In this document: piece by piece, positions 8,485 through 17,747 of the stretch
How positions within the stretch are numbered: position 1 is the first letter of the stretch
Layout: each line of letters begins with the position of its first letter
Source: Micropruina sonneratiae
Lineage (GTDB): Bacteria; Actinomycetota; Actinomycetes; Propionibacteriales; Propionibacteriaceae
DNA: 64,000 nt
NCBI RefSeq assembly: GCF_025972045.1
Contig: NZ_JAPDHX010000002.1
Span: 62,001 to 126,000 of the forward strand
Reading direction: 5' to 3'
Notes under the pieces: model-generated
The model's input: only the letters and a program-made list of their open reading frames with translations
Told to the model about the DNA's origin: nothing
The model's database searches: none
Made by a program: the position numbers and the translations under genes

Positions 8485-9295
8485 CCTGCACCACCATCCG
8501 GGTCAGCCCCCGCCGCAGCACGACCTGCGTCGCCAGCCCCAGGCCGGCCACCCACGCCAGCTGGACGCCGAGCGCCAGCCAGGGCGACCCAGTGCCCAGC
8601 ACGACGTTGATCGGGGCCTGGAACATGCTCGGGAACGGGGTGGCGAGGGTGATCGCATAGAGCCAGTCGGGAAACCAGGACACCGGTACGAACAGCCCGC
8701 AGAGCAGGTTCATCACGATCATGTACAGGTTCAGGTAGCCGCGCACCTCGAGCACCCACAGCGCGGCGAGGTTGACCAGTAGCCAGCCCTGGAAGGCCAG
8801 GGTCACCGCAAGGGCGACCGACAGTAGTCCGAGCAGCCAGTCGCCGGCATGACCCGGGATCGCGAGGCCGGTGGTGATCGCCCCCAGCGCCAGCATCGGC
8901 GCCACCCGGACGAGCAGGGCGCTGGCGGCGCGTCCGAGTTCGGCGGCCAGCCAGCCGCCCGCCGGGGGGACCGGACGGAGAAGGTCGACGGCGATGTCGC
9001 CGGCCTTGATCCGCTGGGCCAGCTCAGAGCTGGCCCACATCGGGATCACGCCGACCAGGCATTGGCCCAGCCACACGTAGGTGGACGCCTGCAGGGCGTC
9101 GTAGCCGGCGATCATGCCGCCCGCGCCCGCCACCGCGGCCAGCAGCAGCGACGCCCTGACCAGCCCGAACACCACGTTGGTGACCATCGTCGCGACGATC
9201 GCGACCCGGTAGCGCAACTGCCGCCGGAAGCTCGCGGCGGCAAGCTCCCACAGCGCACGCACCCGCGACAGCCTAGACGGCTCGGTGTTCGTCAT
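8477..9295 (-). CDS. ABC-2 family permease, first gene of the trio
   Basis: A 272-aa membrane protein (six predicted helices) related to the second permease. I place the start at the ATG at 9295 (MTNTEPSRLSRV), because the 13 extra codons to 9334 are encoded by the arm of a palindrome. There is no clear Shine-Dalgarno before either start. The start codon itself lies inside the palindromic repeat 9290-9326, so that element may have reshaped the leader of this operon. Confidence 0.75.
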   Translation of the reverse strand: MTNTEPSRLSRVRALWELAAASFRRQLRYRVAIVATMVTNVVFGLVRASLLLAAVAGAGGMIAGYDALQASTYVWLGQCLVGVIPMWASSELAQRIKAGDIAVDLLRPVPPAGGWLAAELGRAASALLVRVAPMLALGAITTGLAIPGHAGDWLLGLLSVALAVTLAFQGWLLVNLAALWVLEVRGYLNLYMIVMNLLCGLFVPVSWFPDWLYAITLATPFPSMFQAPINVVLGTGSPWLALGVQLAWVAGLGLATQVVLRRGLTRMVVQGG

Positions 9296-9326
9296 CCCGG
9301 GTCTGCCTCGGGATCCTGGGATGACG
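9290..9326. repeat. REP-like palindrome overlapping the permease start
   Basis: CGTCATCCCGG at 9290-9300 pairs with CCTGGGATGACG at 9315-9326 (one bulged T). The GTCATCCC/GGGATGAC sequence resembles repetitive extragenic palindromes in other bacteria. It contains the presumed ATG of the first exporter permease. Only one copy is evident in this window. Confidence 0.6.
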
Positions 9327-9435
9327 GGGGCCAACGAAGGTCACGACCCGGCCGAGGAAGAGGCCGGACGCCGTCGCGGCAATCTCCCGGCCGAAACGGA
9401 CGGGCCGTTCGCGGCAGTGGCCCGGGCGCCGAAGG

Positions 9436-10515
9436 TCAGGCCGGGTTGTAGGCCTGGCGCTCGTCCTCGGTGGCGCGACGGATGACGATCCGCGTCCAGG
9501 CGCCCAGGTAGATGCGCTGGTCGGGGGCGAACTCGACCCGGCCTCGTCCGATCGGGTCCTTGGGCAGCGGACCCGCCGACTCTCCGACGAAGGTGCCGTT
9601 GCTGGATTCCAGGTCCTCGATCCACCAACGGGTGCCGTCGGTGGTGACCTGGGCGTGCCGCCGGCTCACGCCCGAATCGATCTCGCAGTCGATGTCGGGA
9701 TGGATGTTGCGGCTCAGCGACCTGCGGCCGATCAGCGCCGTCGACGAGCGCAGCGGCACCACCTCGGGCAGGCCGGGGGAGGGCAACGCCTCGGTCGAAC
9801 CCTGGGTGGCGTACCAGTCGGGGTCGATCCACACTTCGGCGACCCAGTCGACGGTGGTGTTCCTGGGTTGCAGCGGACGCCGTGAAGGCGGGGTCGGCGC
9901 CGGCGCCTTGGCCGTCGGCTCGGCTGGGCGCTCCTCAGTGGCCTCGGCGGGGACGGGCGCCTCACCCGGCGCGCCGGTGGCGGCCGGCGGATCACCGGCC
10001 GCCGGATCGCCGGCGGTGTCGGCACCTGCGCCGTCGGCAGCCTGGACGTCGCCCGCCGGCGTCGCTCCCGGCCCGCGCTGCGCGTCCGGGACCTGCGGGT
10101 CCGACGGCTTCTCGTCCGACGGCTGTGAGTCCGAGGGCTGCGTTTCCGAGGGCTGTTGCTCGGCCGGCTCCGCGGATTCGTCCGACCCGGGAACCTCGGC
10201 GGGCCCGTCCGGCCCGGGCTCGGAACTGACGAACGCGCCTACCCCGTCCGGAACGGGCTCGGGTGCCGGGCTCACGGGCTGCGGCGAGGTCGGGACCGCG
10301 CTGCGCGGCAGGGTGCCGGTGGTGAAGTCGTAGCCGCACGCCTCACAGAACAGGGCGTCGGCGGCGTTGCGGGCGCCGCAGTTGGGGCACACAGCCGCCT
10401 GCGGTTGCTGGGTGGGCGCCGCCGGCGGCGGGGCAGCGTCCGGGGTGACCGGCAGCCCGCAGATGTCGCAGTAGTCCTCGGCGGCCGAGGTGTGCCCGGC
10501 CGGACAGATCGCCAT
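9436..10515 (-). CDS. zinc-ribbon/FHA-domain phosphothreonine-binding protein
   Basis: A 359-aa protein. The N-terminus has two zinc-ribbon-like clusters (CPAGH...YCDICG at 4-19, then CPNCGARNAADALFCEACG). The middle is a low-complexity acidic/Pro/Ala linker of about 140 residues including repeated SQPSD/TQPSD. The C-terminal ~110 residues are an FHA domain with GRRSLSRN, SRRHAQV and SSNGTFVG motifs. It probably reads Thr phosphorylation written by the PknG-like kinase in the same operon. It is the last gene of the run, one base after the VWA gene. Confidence 0.88.
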   Translation of the reverse strand: MAICPAGHTSAAEDYCDICGLPVTPDAAPPPAAPTQQPQAAVCPNCGARNAADALFCEACGYDFTTGTLPRSAVPTSPQPVSPAPEPVPDGVGAFVSSEPGPDGPAEVPGSDESAEPAEQQPSETQPSDSQPSDEKPSDPQVPDAQRGPGATPAGDVQAADGAGADTAGDPAAGDPPAATGAPGEAPVPAEATEERPAEPTAKAPAPTPPSRRPLQPRNTTVDWVAEVWIDPDWYATQGSTEALPSPGLPEVVPLRSSTALIGRRSLSRNIHPDIDCEIDSGVSRRHAQVTTDGTRWWIEDLESSNGTFVGESAGPLPKDPIGRGRVEFAPDQRIYLGAWTRIVIRRATEDERQAYNPA

Positions 10516-10516
10516 G

Positions 10517-11797
10517 TCAGCCCCTGATTCGCGTCGTCTTGGTGGAGGCGGTGTCCAGGGCCATCTCGTCGGCCTTGGCGACGCCGCGCTTCAACCGCAC
10601 CGTACCGGTCTCGGCGTCGTCGATGTCGACGACCTTGCGCAGCTTCGCGGTCGCCTCGGCGTTGCCCGTCTCGGCGGCGAGCTGTGCGGCCCGGCCCAGC
10701 TTGGTGGTCGCCGTCCGCTCGTCACCGGTCGCCTTCGCCTGGAGCCCCTCCTGGATGGCCCGGGCCAGCTCGGTCTGACCGGTGTAGTGCGCCACCTCCG
10801 GGTTGATCTGCGCGGTCAGGTTCGTGTCCGAGGACCACTTCGCCTTGACCAGGCCTTGGGTGAGCACCTCGTTGCCGACGGCGAGCTGCACCCGGGCGGC
10901 CAGCTGTTCCTGGCCGACCGACTTGGCGGGCAGCCGGATCTGCAGGTGATAGTCGCGCTCCTCGTCACCCCACGAACCGGTCGGGTACGCCGCCGTCAAC
11001 GGATTGATCCCGACGCCGCGCCCGGTCAGGTCCTCCACCGTGGGCGACACCTGCCGGACGAACAGCACCTGCGCACCCTGCGGGATCCACACGCGCAGGT
11101 CGGCCGCAGCGACCCCGCGGGCCATCGAGGCCTGCATCAGCTCTGCGAAGGCCTGGCCCAGCTGTGACGGGTTGGGAATGATGTCGACGGTGCCCAGCAG
11201 CGCCTGGGCGATCTTGCGGATCTCGGCGACCTTCCAGTCCACCCCGACGCCACGGCAGTCCACCTGGAACTGCCCCACACAGTTGCGGATGGCCAGGTCG
11301 AGCTGCTGTTGGGTCTCGTTGTGGTTCTCGCCGTCGGTGAGCAGGATGGCGTGTTTCTGGGCGAGGTGCCCGATCGAGTCGAACAGGGCCCGGGCGAGGT
11401 TCAGCCAGTTGCCCATCGCCGTGCCGCCGTCGGCACGGAAGTAGCCGATCGCCCGGCGCGCCTCGGCCCGGGTACGGGCGTCCATCCGGACCATGCCGGC
11501 CCCCGACTGCACCATCGGATAGGCGAGGTAGGCCTTGTGGTTGCCGGCGACCACCGCGAAGTAGGTGCCGTCGAGAATGTGGTCGAGGGCCACCATCGCC
11601 GCCTGCTTGGCGGCCGCCATGTTCGCGTTGCCCATCGAGCCCGACGTGTCGACGATGATGATCTCGCCGGCGTCCCCGCTGCCGGTCTGACCCGCGGCGC
11701 CGGCACCGCTGCAGGCGATCGTGACGATCGCATTGACGTCGGTGCCACCGTCGGGCAGGAACTCGTTCTGGTACACCGCGGAGGTGAACAGGGCCAT
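10517..11797 (-). CDS. von Willebrand factor A domain protein
   Basis: A 426-aa VWA protein. The metal-ion-dependent adhesion site is complete: DTSGSMG (50-56), T126 in GGTAMGN, and D155 in LLTDGENHN. The C-terminal half is all-beta then helical, without membrane segments or a signal peptide, so it is cytosolic. The start at 11797 (MALFTSAVYQ) lies one base after the PP2C stop; a longer frame upstream is only overlap. VWA proteins of this kind often scaffold complexes together with AAA ATPases, and one is encoded in the same run. Confidence 0.85.
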   Translation of the reverse strand: MALFTSAVYQNEFLPDGGTDVNAIVTIACSGAGAAGQTGSGDAGEIIIVDTSGSMGNANMAAAKQAAMVALDHILDGTYFAVVAGNHKAYLAYPMVQSGAGMVRMDARTRAEARRAIGYFRADGGTAMGNWLNLARALFDSIGHLAQKHAILLTDGENHNETQQQLDLAIRNCVGQFQVDCRGVGVDWKVAEIRKIAQALLGTVDIIPNPSQLGQAFAELMQASMARGVAAADLRVWIPQGAQVLFVRQVSPTVEDLTGRGVGINPLTAAYPTGSWGDEERDYHLQIRLPAKSVGQEQLAARVQLAVGNEVLTQGLVKAKWSSDTNLTAQINPEVAHYTGQTELARAIQEGLQAKATGDERTATTKLGRAAQLAAETGNAEATAKLRKVVDIDDAETGTVRLKRGVAKADEMALDTASTKTTRIRG

Positions 11798-11798
11798 C

Positions 11799-13025
11799 TC
11801 AGATCTTCTCTTCCACACTCGTCCCGGGCGCGTCCGTCGATTCCGCGGCGATCGCCGTCGGTGCTTGTGACGCACCGTTCAGGTTAGCCTCCAGCCGAGC
11901 CAGGGCCACCGTGACGTTGTCCTTGCCGCCCTGGGCGTTGGCCCACTTGACGAGCCTGGACGCCACCGCGACCGGGTCTGCGCCGTCGCTGCCGGCGGCG
12001 AGCAGTTGTTCGGCCAGCGCACCGGGCGCCGAGGCGTAGTTCCACAAACCGTCGGTGCAGACCAGTAGCCAGCCGGTACCGGTGACGGGGTGGACGCCGG
12101 TGTCGGGCACCACGTCCTCGGCGTCGCGGCCGAGCCAGCGGGTGATCGCGTGGGCGTGCAGGCCCGTCTCGGCCTGCTCCCGCGGGACGCCGGCGCGGAT
12201 CAGTTCCTCGGCGCCGGAATGATCGGTACTGAGCTGCACCTGGGCGGTATCGGTCAGCAGGTAGACCCGGGAGTCGCCCAGCCCCGCCCAGTGCACCCGG
12301 TCGCCGACGACCACGGCGGCGGCGAACGTGCACGAGGCCGCATTCTCACTGTCGGGCGCGGTGTGCGCGACGACGGCATCGTTGGCGCGTGCGGCGGCCT
12401 CGACCAGGGCCCGGTGCAGCGGGCCGGTCCCGGGGTCGGTGTCGCCCCCATCGGGCGAGCCGGCCAGGCCGCGCACGGCGTCCGCCAGCACGTCGCGGGC
12501 CGTCTCGGCGGCCGCCATGGCCGCGACGTCGGAATCCTGCGAGCTCGACACGCCGTCGCAGACCACCAGCACCGCGGAACGGTCCGGTTCGGCCGCCGTC
12601 CACAACGCCATCGCGTCCTCGTTGCGGGCGTGCACCACGCCGCGGTCGCACACCCCGCCCAGCCACGACGCCGGCGCGGCCTCGAAATGGTCGCGGGGCG
12701 AGGGTGCCTTGGCGCCGCAGGTCTGGCAGTAGCCGTCGGCGTCCACCTCGCCGCCACACTCCAGACAGGCACGGCGAGCGGGGCGGGGCCGGTTCAGCTT
12801 GACCGTGGCCTCCGACGCCGCCCCACCCGAAGCGCCGAATGCCAGGTCGGGATGCACGTCGGCCCCGCAGTTCTCGCAGTACCGCTGGTCGGGGCGGACG
12901 GGCATCCCGCACTCGGGGCAGGGCGCCGCCAGTCCCAGGGTCGACGCCTCCTGGGGCGCGGCCGGCCCGGCGGCGTCGTGATCGGTCGCCCACAGGGGCC
13001 AGGCGGGGGTGTCCTCAGTGCTCAC
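11799..13025 (-). CDS. PP2C-type Ser/Thr protein phosphatase with zinc ribbons
   Basis: A 408-aa protein starting at a GTG that overlaps the PknG stop (GTGA). Its N-terminus has two zinc-ribbon segments: CPECGMPVRPDQRYCENCG and CLECGG...GYCQTCG. The PP2C core contains RNEDAMALW, VVCDGVSSSQDSD, a WLLVCTDGLWNY strand and GGKDNVTV, giving the conserved aspartates for metal binding. It should dephosphorylate targets of the kinase encoded immediately upstream. No membrane anchor is seen. Confidence 0.9.
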   Translation of the reverse strand: MSTEDTPAWPLWATDHDAAGPAAPQEASTLGLAAPCPECGMPVRPDQRYCENCGADVHPDLAFGASGGAASEATVKLNRPRPARRACLECGGEVDADGYCQTCGAKAPSPRDHFEAAPASWLGGVCDRGVVHARNEDAMALWTAAEPDRSAVLVVCDGVSSSQDSDVAAMAAAETARDVLADAVRGLAGSPDGGDTDPGTGPLHRALVEAAARANDAVVAHTAPDSENAASCTFAAAVVVGDRVHWAGLGDSRVYLLTDTAQVQLSTDHSGAEELIRAGVPREQAETGLHAHAITRWLGRDAEDVVPDTGVHPVTGTGWLLVCTDGLWNYASAPGALAEQLLAAGSDGADPVAVASRLVKWANAQGGKDNVTVALARLEANLNGASQAPTAIAAESTDAPGTSVEEKI

Positions 13026-15322
13026 AGCAAGCTCCAGGCTCGGATCTGATTGGCCTTGTCGACCAGGTCGGCTCGGTCGTGGGCGTCGGCGCTCAATTGG
13101 GCGAGTTGCCGATAGGTGGATTCCAGCCGGTCGCGCAGGTGGCCGATCGTGTAGGCGGTCGAGCCGAGCGTCACCGAGCCGTTGCCGGCCAGGGCCAGCG
13201 CCTTGCCGAAGATGGACGCCTCGTAGCTCAGCTGGCTGCGCGCATCGAGCCGGGCATGCTGCAGCACCTTCAACGCCTCACCCAGGTGGCTGGCGTCATT
13301 GCCCAGCGCGATCAACGCCTCGGTCTTCAGCTTCTGCGACTCCAGATAGCCGCGGGAGGTCTGCGGAATCAGTTCCAGTGCCGCGAGCGACCCGATCAGG
13401 TCACCCTGTGCGGCACGCAGCCGGGCCAGCCCGAACCCGGCCGGGGTGACGTAATTGGCGTCGGTGGAGGCGCAGATCCGGTACAGGCTCTCGGCCACCT
13501 CGGACTGACCGGCCAGCTCACAGGCCACCGCGAGCGCGAGTTTCGGCGCCAGCTCGCCGGGCAGCTGGCCGTAGACGGCGTTGAACGACGACAGCGCCGT
13601 GGTGTTGTCGCCGCGCAGCAGCGCACCGAGTCCGGCCATCCATACCGCCCGCCACTCCCACGGATCGTCGGTGAGCAGCGTGTGCACCGAGGCGTCCAGC
13701 ACTCGCTGATTGCCGGTCTCGAGTGCTGCGACGCAGCGGGCCAGCAGCACCTCGGAGGTCACCGCCGGGGGGCGTAGCAGTTGCCCGAGCCGGTCGACCG
13801 GGTCGCTCAGGTCGAGGCTGCCCAGCCAGGCCGCCTGGGGGTCGCCCGGGTCACGGCGAAGCTGCGGCAGCTGCTGCCAGTCGAACCGGTTGCCCGACAC
13901 CGTCGGTGCCTCGAACAACGGCGAGCTGACCGAGGTGGACGCCGTCCCGCCCGCGGTCGTGGCGACCACCTCGCGCAGCACGCCGAGCATCTGCAGCCGC
14001 AGTTCCTCGGCGGAGTTGAACCGGTCGCCCGGGTCGCGGGCGCAGCACTTCAGCAGCAACCGGTAGAGCGAGTCGTAGCGGGCGAAGGCGGGCAGCTGGT
14101 CGGCCGGCGGAATGGTGAACTCGTACTCGCCCTGATAGCCGGGCACCTCGGCGCACAGCACCATCAGGGTGCGGCCGATGGTGAAGATGTCGGACGCCAC
14201 GCTCGCCCCGGCCTGCGCGACCTCGGGTGCCTGGTAGCCGACCGTGCCGTAGATCGCCGAGTCGTCGTCATTGGCGCGCCGGACGCCGCCGAGGTCGATC
14301 AGCTTGAGCGAGTCGCCGACCTGAATGACGTTGTCGGGCTTGAAGTCGCAGTACAGCAGGCCCAGGTCGTGCAAGTAGCTGAAGGCGGGCAGGATCTCGA
14401 TCAGGAAGGCGAGCGCCTGGTCGACCGGCAGCGGGTCGTAGCGCCCCCCGTTGGCCTCCATCCGCTGCTTCAGCAACTGCTTCAGCGAACGGCCGCCGAC
14501 GTACTCCATCACGATGTAGCCGTTGTCGGCGTGGCTGACGAAGTTGTAGATCTCCACGATCAGCGGGTGCTCGACCTGGGCCAGGAACTGCTGCTCGGAC
14601 AGGGTCGCCTTGAGGGTGTCGGCGTCGCCGGTGTTCAGCAGGCCCTTGAGCACGACCCAGCGGTCGGACACGTTCTTGTCGCGGGCCAGGTAGATCCAGC
14701 CCATGCCGCCGTGGGCCAGCGGGCCCACCACCTCGTACTGGTTGGCCACCAGGTCGCCGTGGGCGAGCTTGGGGCTGAACGAGTAGGCGGCGCCGCAGTT
14801 GGGACAGAAGCCGTCGGAACGGCCGGCGGCGTCGTCGCGGGAGCGTCCGACCTTCGCCCCGCAGTTGGGGCAGACCCGTTTGTCCTCGGGCAGCTCGGCG
14901 TCGACCATGACGGCCTTGGCCGGGTCGACCGCCGGTGCGGGCGGGACGATCGTCAGGCCCTGGCCGATCCGGCCCATCCGCAGCCGTGACGTGCTGGGCG
15001 GACGCCGCACCGGCCGCGCGCCGAACGAGGTGGCGCGGGCCGAGCCCAACGCCGTCGAGCCCAGCTGCACCGAGGCCCGGGTGACCGACGACACCGTCGG
15101 CGCCAGCACCGAATCCGGCGGCATGCCGCAGGTGTCGCAATAGCCGTCGACGATCGAGCCGCTGCAGCCGGGCTGCCGGCACGGCCCGCTGGGTGCGGCG
15201 GACGGCCGGCTGCCGGGCACTCCGCGTCCGACCGGCATGGTGGCGGCGTTGCCCGGCATGCCGCACACGTCGCAGTAGCCGTCGACGATGGTGCCGGTGC
15301 AGCCCGGCTGCCGGCATCTCAC
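13022..15322 (-). CDS. pknG: PknG-like serine/threonine protein kinase
   Basis: A 766-aa protein with PknG architecture. Two copies of a zinc module (CRQPGC...YCDVCGMP, CRQPGC...YCDTCGMP) lie at the N-terminus. A rubredoxin-like pair (CPNCGAKV...FCPNCGAAYSF) follows, then a kinase domain with a Gly-loop LAHGGMGWIYLARD, the VVLKG lysine, YCDFKPDN (non-RD catalytic loop) and LIDLGG (DLG in place of DFG). A C-terminal helical TPR-like region runs from about residue 500. M. tuberculosis PknG has the same rubredoxin-kinase-TPR order and regulates glutamate metabolism through the FHA protein GarA/OdhI. It starts with a GTG overlapping the previous stop. Confidence 0.9.
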   Translation of the reverse strand: MRCRQPGCTGTIVDGYCDVCGMPGNAATMPVGRGVPGSRPSAAPSGPCRQPGCSGSIVDGYCDTCGMPPDSVLAPTVSSVTRASVQLGSTALGSARATSFGARPVRRPPSTSRLRMGRIGQGLTIVPPAPAVDPAKAVMVDAELPEDKRVCPNCGAKVGRSRDDAAGRSDGFCPNCGAAYSFSPKLAHGDLVANQYEVVGPLAHGGMGWIYLARDKNVSDRWVVLKGLLNTGDADTLKATLSEQQFLAQVEHPLIVEIYNFVSHADNGYIVMEYVGGRSLKQLLKQRMEANGGRYDPLPVDQALAFLIEILPAFSYLHDLGLLYCDFKPDNVIQVGDSLKLIDLGGVRRANDDDSAIYGTVGYQAPEVAQAGASVASDIFTIGRTLMVLCAEVPGYQGEYEFTIPPADQLPAFARYDSLYRLLLKCCARDPGDRFNSAEELRLQMLGVLREVVATTAGGTASTSVSSPLFEAPTVSGNRFDWQQLPQLRRDPGDPQAAWLGSLDLSDPVDRLGQLLRPPAVTSEVLLARCVAALETGNQRVLDASVHTLLTDDPWEWRAVWMAGLGALLRGDNTTALSSFNAVYGQLPGELAPKLALAVACELAGQSEVAESLYRICASTDANYVTPAGFGLARLRAAQGDLIGSLAALELIPQTSRGYLESQKLKTEALIALGNDASHLGEALKVLQHARLDARSQLSYEASIFGKALALAGNGSVTLGSTAYTIGHLRDRLESTYRQLAQLSADAHDRADLVDKANQIRAWSLL

Positions 15323-16449
15323 CGGGGCACCTCCTCGGCGAGGGCGTCCAGCAGCGCCTGCGCGGCCGGCAGCAGTTGCCTGACCACCGCCAGCGGAGCC
15401 GGACGCCGCGCCAGCAGCCGCCCGGTGATGTCCATCAGCGCCGCGAAGTCGGGATCGCCGGCGTGTCCAAGAGCCTGCGCCTTCACCCGCAGGGCACCGA
15501 CCAGCGCGGTCTGCGCGTCGCGTTCGGCGAGCACTCCCGAATAGGCCTCCTGAACCACCTGAAGCGCTTTGCCGACCTGACCCAGTCGGGCCAGATGTTT
15601 GTCGATCGCGGCCCGCGTGTTGGGCACCGGGCCGAGGGCGGCGACGTCCGGCACCGCGTACTTGGGGGCCGGGGTCACTTCGGCGACCGTCTTGGCGACC
15701 AGCTGGCGGGTGGCCTCCTCCTGCGCGGTCAGCTCGTCGGTGAGTTCGCGGGCGCGAGCCAGCGCGTCGCGGTTCTCGCGGCGTCGGGCGCCGCCCACGA
15801 TCAGGTCGCGTTCGTAGCGGGCCGCATCGATCTCCAGCGGCCCGAGCAGCCCGCCGATGTCACCGCCGCGCTCGCGCTTACCCTCCAGCTCCGTCAGCCG
15901 GACGGCGAGTTGCTGCAGCTGCGCGGACGCCGCCGGGGCCGAGGCCGGCGGCTCGAGCGCGATCTGTTCGCGGATCCGTTCCAGCTGGGCCCGCAGGTCG
16001 CGCAGCCGGCGGGCCAGCTGCTCGGCGTTGGGATCCAGGTTCAGCTTCTGCCGCAGCTGGGCGACCAGGGCGTCCGACAGCCGGCAGGCCTCGGGCAGCG
16101 ACACGGCCATGCCGGCGAGCTGGGCCGACGGGCTGGCGCCGGTGTCGAGGCGTCCCCAGATCAGCGACGACAGCCGGGCGCATTCCGCGGGCCCGACCCG
16201 TCCCGAATCCCAGGTGACCAGCAGCAGGTCGTACCGGTTCTTCACCGCCTGCCACAGGGCCAGCGACAGTTGCATGTCGGGGGTCAGTGCCGACAGCTTG
16301 CGGCCGAGGATCTCGGCGTCCAGCGCAGCCAGTTCGCTGCGCCGGGCGGCCGTCCAGGCGTCCAGCTCGGACAGGTAGCCGACCATCTGCTGGGGCTGAA
16401 CCGGCTCGTTCAGCCGGCCGGGCGCGGCCGGCGCGCTGACCGCGCTCAC
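15319..16449 (-). CDS. coiled-coil protein of the PknG operon, unknown function
   Basis: A 376-aa protein I do not recognise. The start is the GTG at 16449, with GGAGTACC before it and a GTGA overlap with the upstream gene. A 120-codon extension in the same frame is only shadow. It is almost entirely helical with heptad-like Leu/Ala/Arg patterns (for example QLARRLRDLRAQLERIREQ), suggesting a coiled-coil, and has no membrane segments or cysteine clusters. Its position between the four-helix membrane protein and PknG suggests a cytosolic adaptor linking the two; that is inference. Confidence 0.75.
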   Translation of the reverse strand: MSAVSAPAAPGRLNEPVQPQQMVGYLSELDAWTAARRSELAALDAEILGRKLSALTPDMQLSLALWQAVKNRYDLLLVTWDSGRVGPAECARLSSLIWGRLDTGASPSAQLAGMAVSLPEACRLSDALVAQLRQKLNLDPNAEQLARRLRDLRAQLERIREQIALEPPASAPAASAQLQQLAVRLTELEGKRERGGDIGGLLGPLEIDAARYERDLIVGGARRRENRDALARARELTDELTAQEEATRQLVAKTVAEVTPAPKYAVPDVAALGPVPNTRAAIDKHLARLGQVGKALQVVQEAYSGVLAERDAQTALVGALRVKAQALGHAGDPDFAALMDITGRLLARRPAPLAVVRQLLPAAQALLDALAEEVPR

Positions 16450-17747
16450 CGGTACTCCTCGATCCGCCGCGCCACGCCCCAGACGGCCAGCGCGGCGCCG
16501 GCCAGGGTGAGCAGAACGACGCCGGCGATCGCCACCACGACACCCTCGCCCACCGACCCCACGGACTCCGCGGCGGGCTCGCCGGCGTCGGAGGCCAGCG
16601 CGGCGAGCGATGATGCGGCCTCGTCGAACGCCGTGGCCGCGGCACCGTCGCCGAGCAACAGGCTTCGTGCGCCGGCCCAGTCGGCGTGGTCGGCGGCCTC
16701 GACCACCTCGCCGTGCGCCTCGGCGTAGGCGGTGAGCTCGCTGAGTGCCTTGGCGCGGGTGCTGATGGTCTGCACCGCCTTGCGTGCCTCGGAGTAGGCG
16801 TCGTTCCACCGAGTGCGGTAGCTGGCGCCGCCGCCTTGCAGGGCGATCATCAGCAACTCGTCGGCGCGGGCCTGGTTGAGCTGGGTGCGTGCGGTCGCGG
16901 CGGCGTCCAGTTCGGCGCGGGTGGTGGAACTAAAGCTGGTGGCGGCAGTGGTCGCCGACCCCGCGGTGACCGCCAGCACGGTCACCGAGGCCAGCGCGGC
17001 GACCAGGCCGAGTGCGACCCCCGGGTTCAGGTAGCGGTGGGACGCGCGGGCCAGCGCCACCTGCACCGCGATCAGTCCGCCGCCGGCCAGCACGAAGCCG
17101 CCGATCACCCAGTACAGCCAGTTCGCGGTGAGGTCGCTCGAGACCCGGTCGCCGGCTGCGGCCGCGGCCTCGCCCAGCGGCTTCAGCAGGTCGGCGGACA
17201 GCGCGGTGTCGGCCTTGGCCAGCAGCGCGGCCGAGTCGGTGCCCTTGGCGTTCAGGGCGTCCTGCAGGGTCATCGAATAGTTGACCAGTGCGGCGGTCAG
17301 CGGCGCCATCGTGTCGCGGTCCTCGCTGACGGCGGACGCGTCGGCGAGGCTGGTGGCCAGCGTGGTCAGGTTGCTGGTCACCTCGGCCCTGACGGCCGCG
17401 GTCGGGGTGAGCGCCCACGTGTTGGCCGCCTGCTGGACCTGCAGTGCCTGTACCCGGGCCTCGGTCAACCGGTTGTACTGGGCGAGGCTCGCGCTGGCGT
17501 GGCCGGCGGCCGAGGACTGGACGGCGAGGCCGGCGACGACCAGCGCGCCGAACGCCACCACCAGGGCAACGGCCATCACCTGCAGCCTGCGCAGCCGGCG
17601 CACCGATCGCGGCGTGCCCCGACGGGGTGTCGGGGTGGCCTGCGCCGGGGCTGGGGGAGGCGTCTGCGCGCTGGGCTGGATGCCGGTCGGCGCACCACCG
17701 GAGCCGCCGGCCACGGTGCCGGTGCCGGGGCGGGTGAGGGCCGTCAT
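16446..17747 (-). CDS. four-helix membrane protein, GlnX-like topology
   Basis: A 433-aa protein beginning at the ATG that overlaps the AAA-ATPase stop (ATGA). The first ~55 residues are a Pro/Thr/Arg-rich cytosolic tail. Transmembrane helices lie at about 57-77, 211-232, 243-264 and 402-424, enclosing two large helical extracytoplasmic domains of about 130 residues each. That is the layout of GlnX, the membrane partner that couples the solute-binding protein GlnH to PknG in mycobacteria and corynebacteria. Sequence identity to GlnX cannot be judged here; the topology and the pknG neighbourhood support the idea. No glnH is seen in the run. Confidence 0.75.
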   Translation of the reverse strand: MTALTRPGTGTVAGGSGGAPTGIQPSAQTPPPAPAQATPTPRRGTPRSVRRLRRLQVMAVALVVAFGALVVAGLAVQSSAAGHASASLAQYNRLTEARVQALQVQQAANTWALTPTAAVRAEVTSNLTTLATSLADASAVSEDRDTMAPLTAALVNYSMTLQDALNAKGTDSAALLAKADTALSADLLKPLGEAAAAAGDRVSSDLTANWLYWVIGGFVLAGGGLIAVQVALARASHRYLNPGVALGLVAALASVTVLAVTAGSATTAATSFSSTTRAELDAAATARTQLNQARADELLMIALQGGGASYRTRWNDAYSEARKAVQTISTRAKALSELTAYAEAHGEVVEAADHADWAGARSLLLGDGAAATAFDEAASSLAALASDAGEPAAESVGSVGEGVVVAIAGVVLLTLAGAALAVWGVARRIEEYR

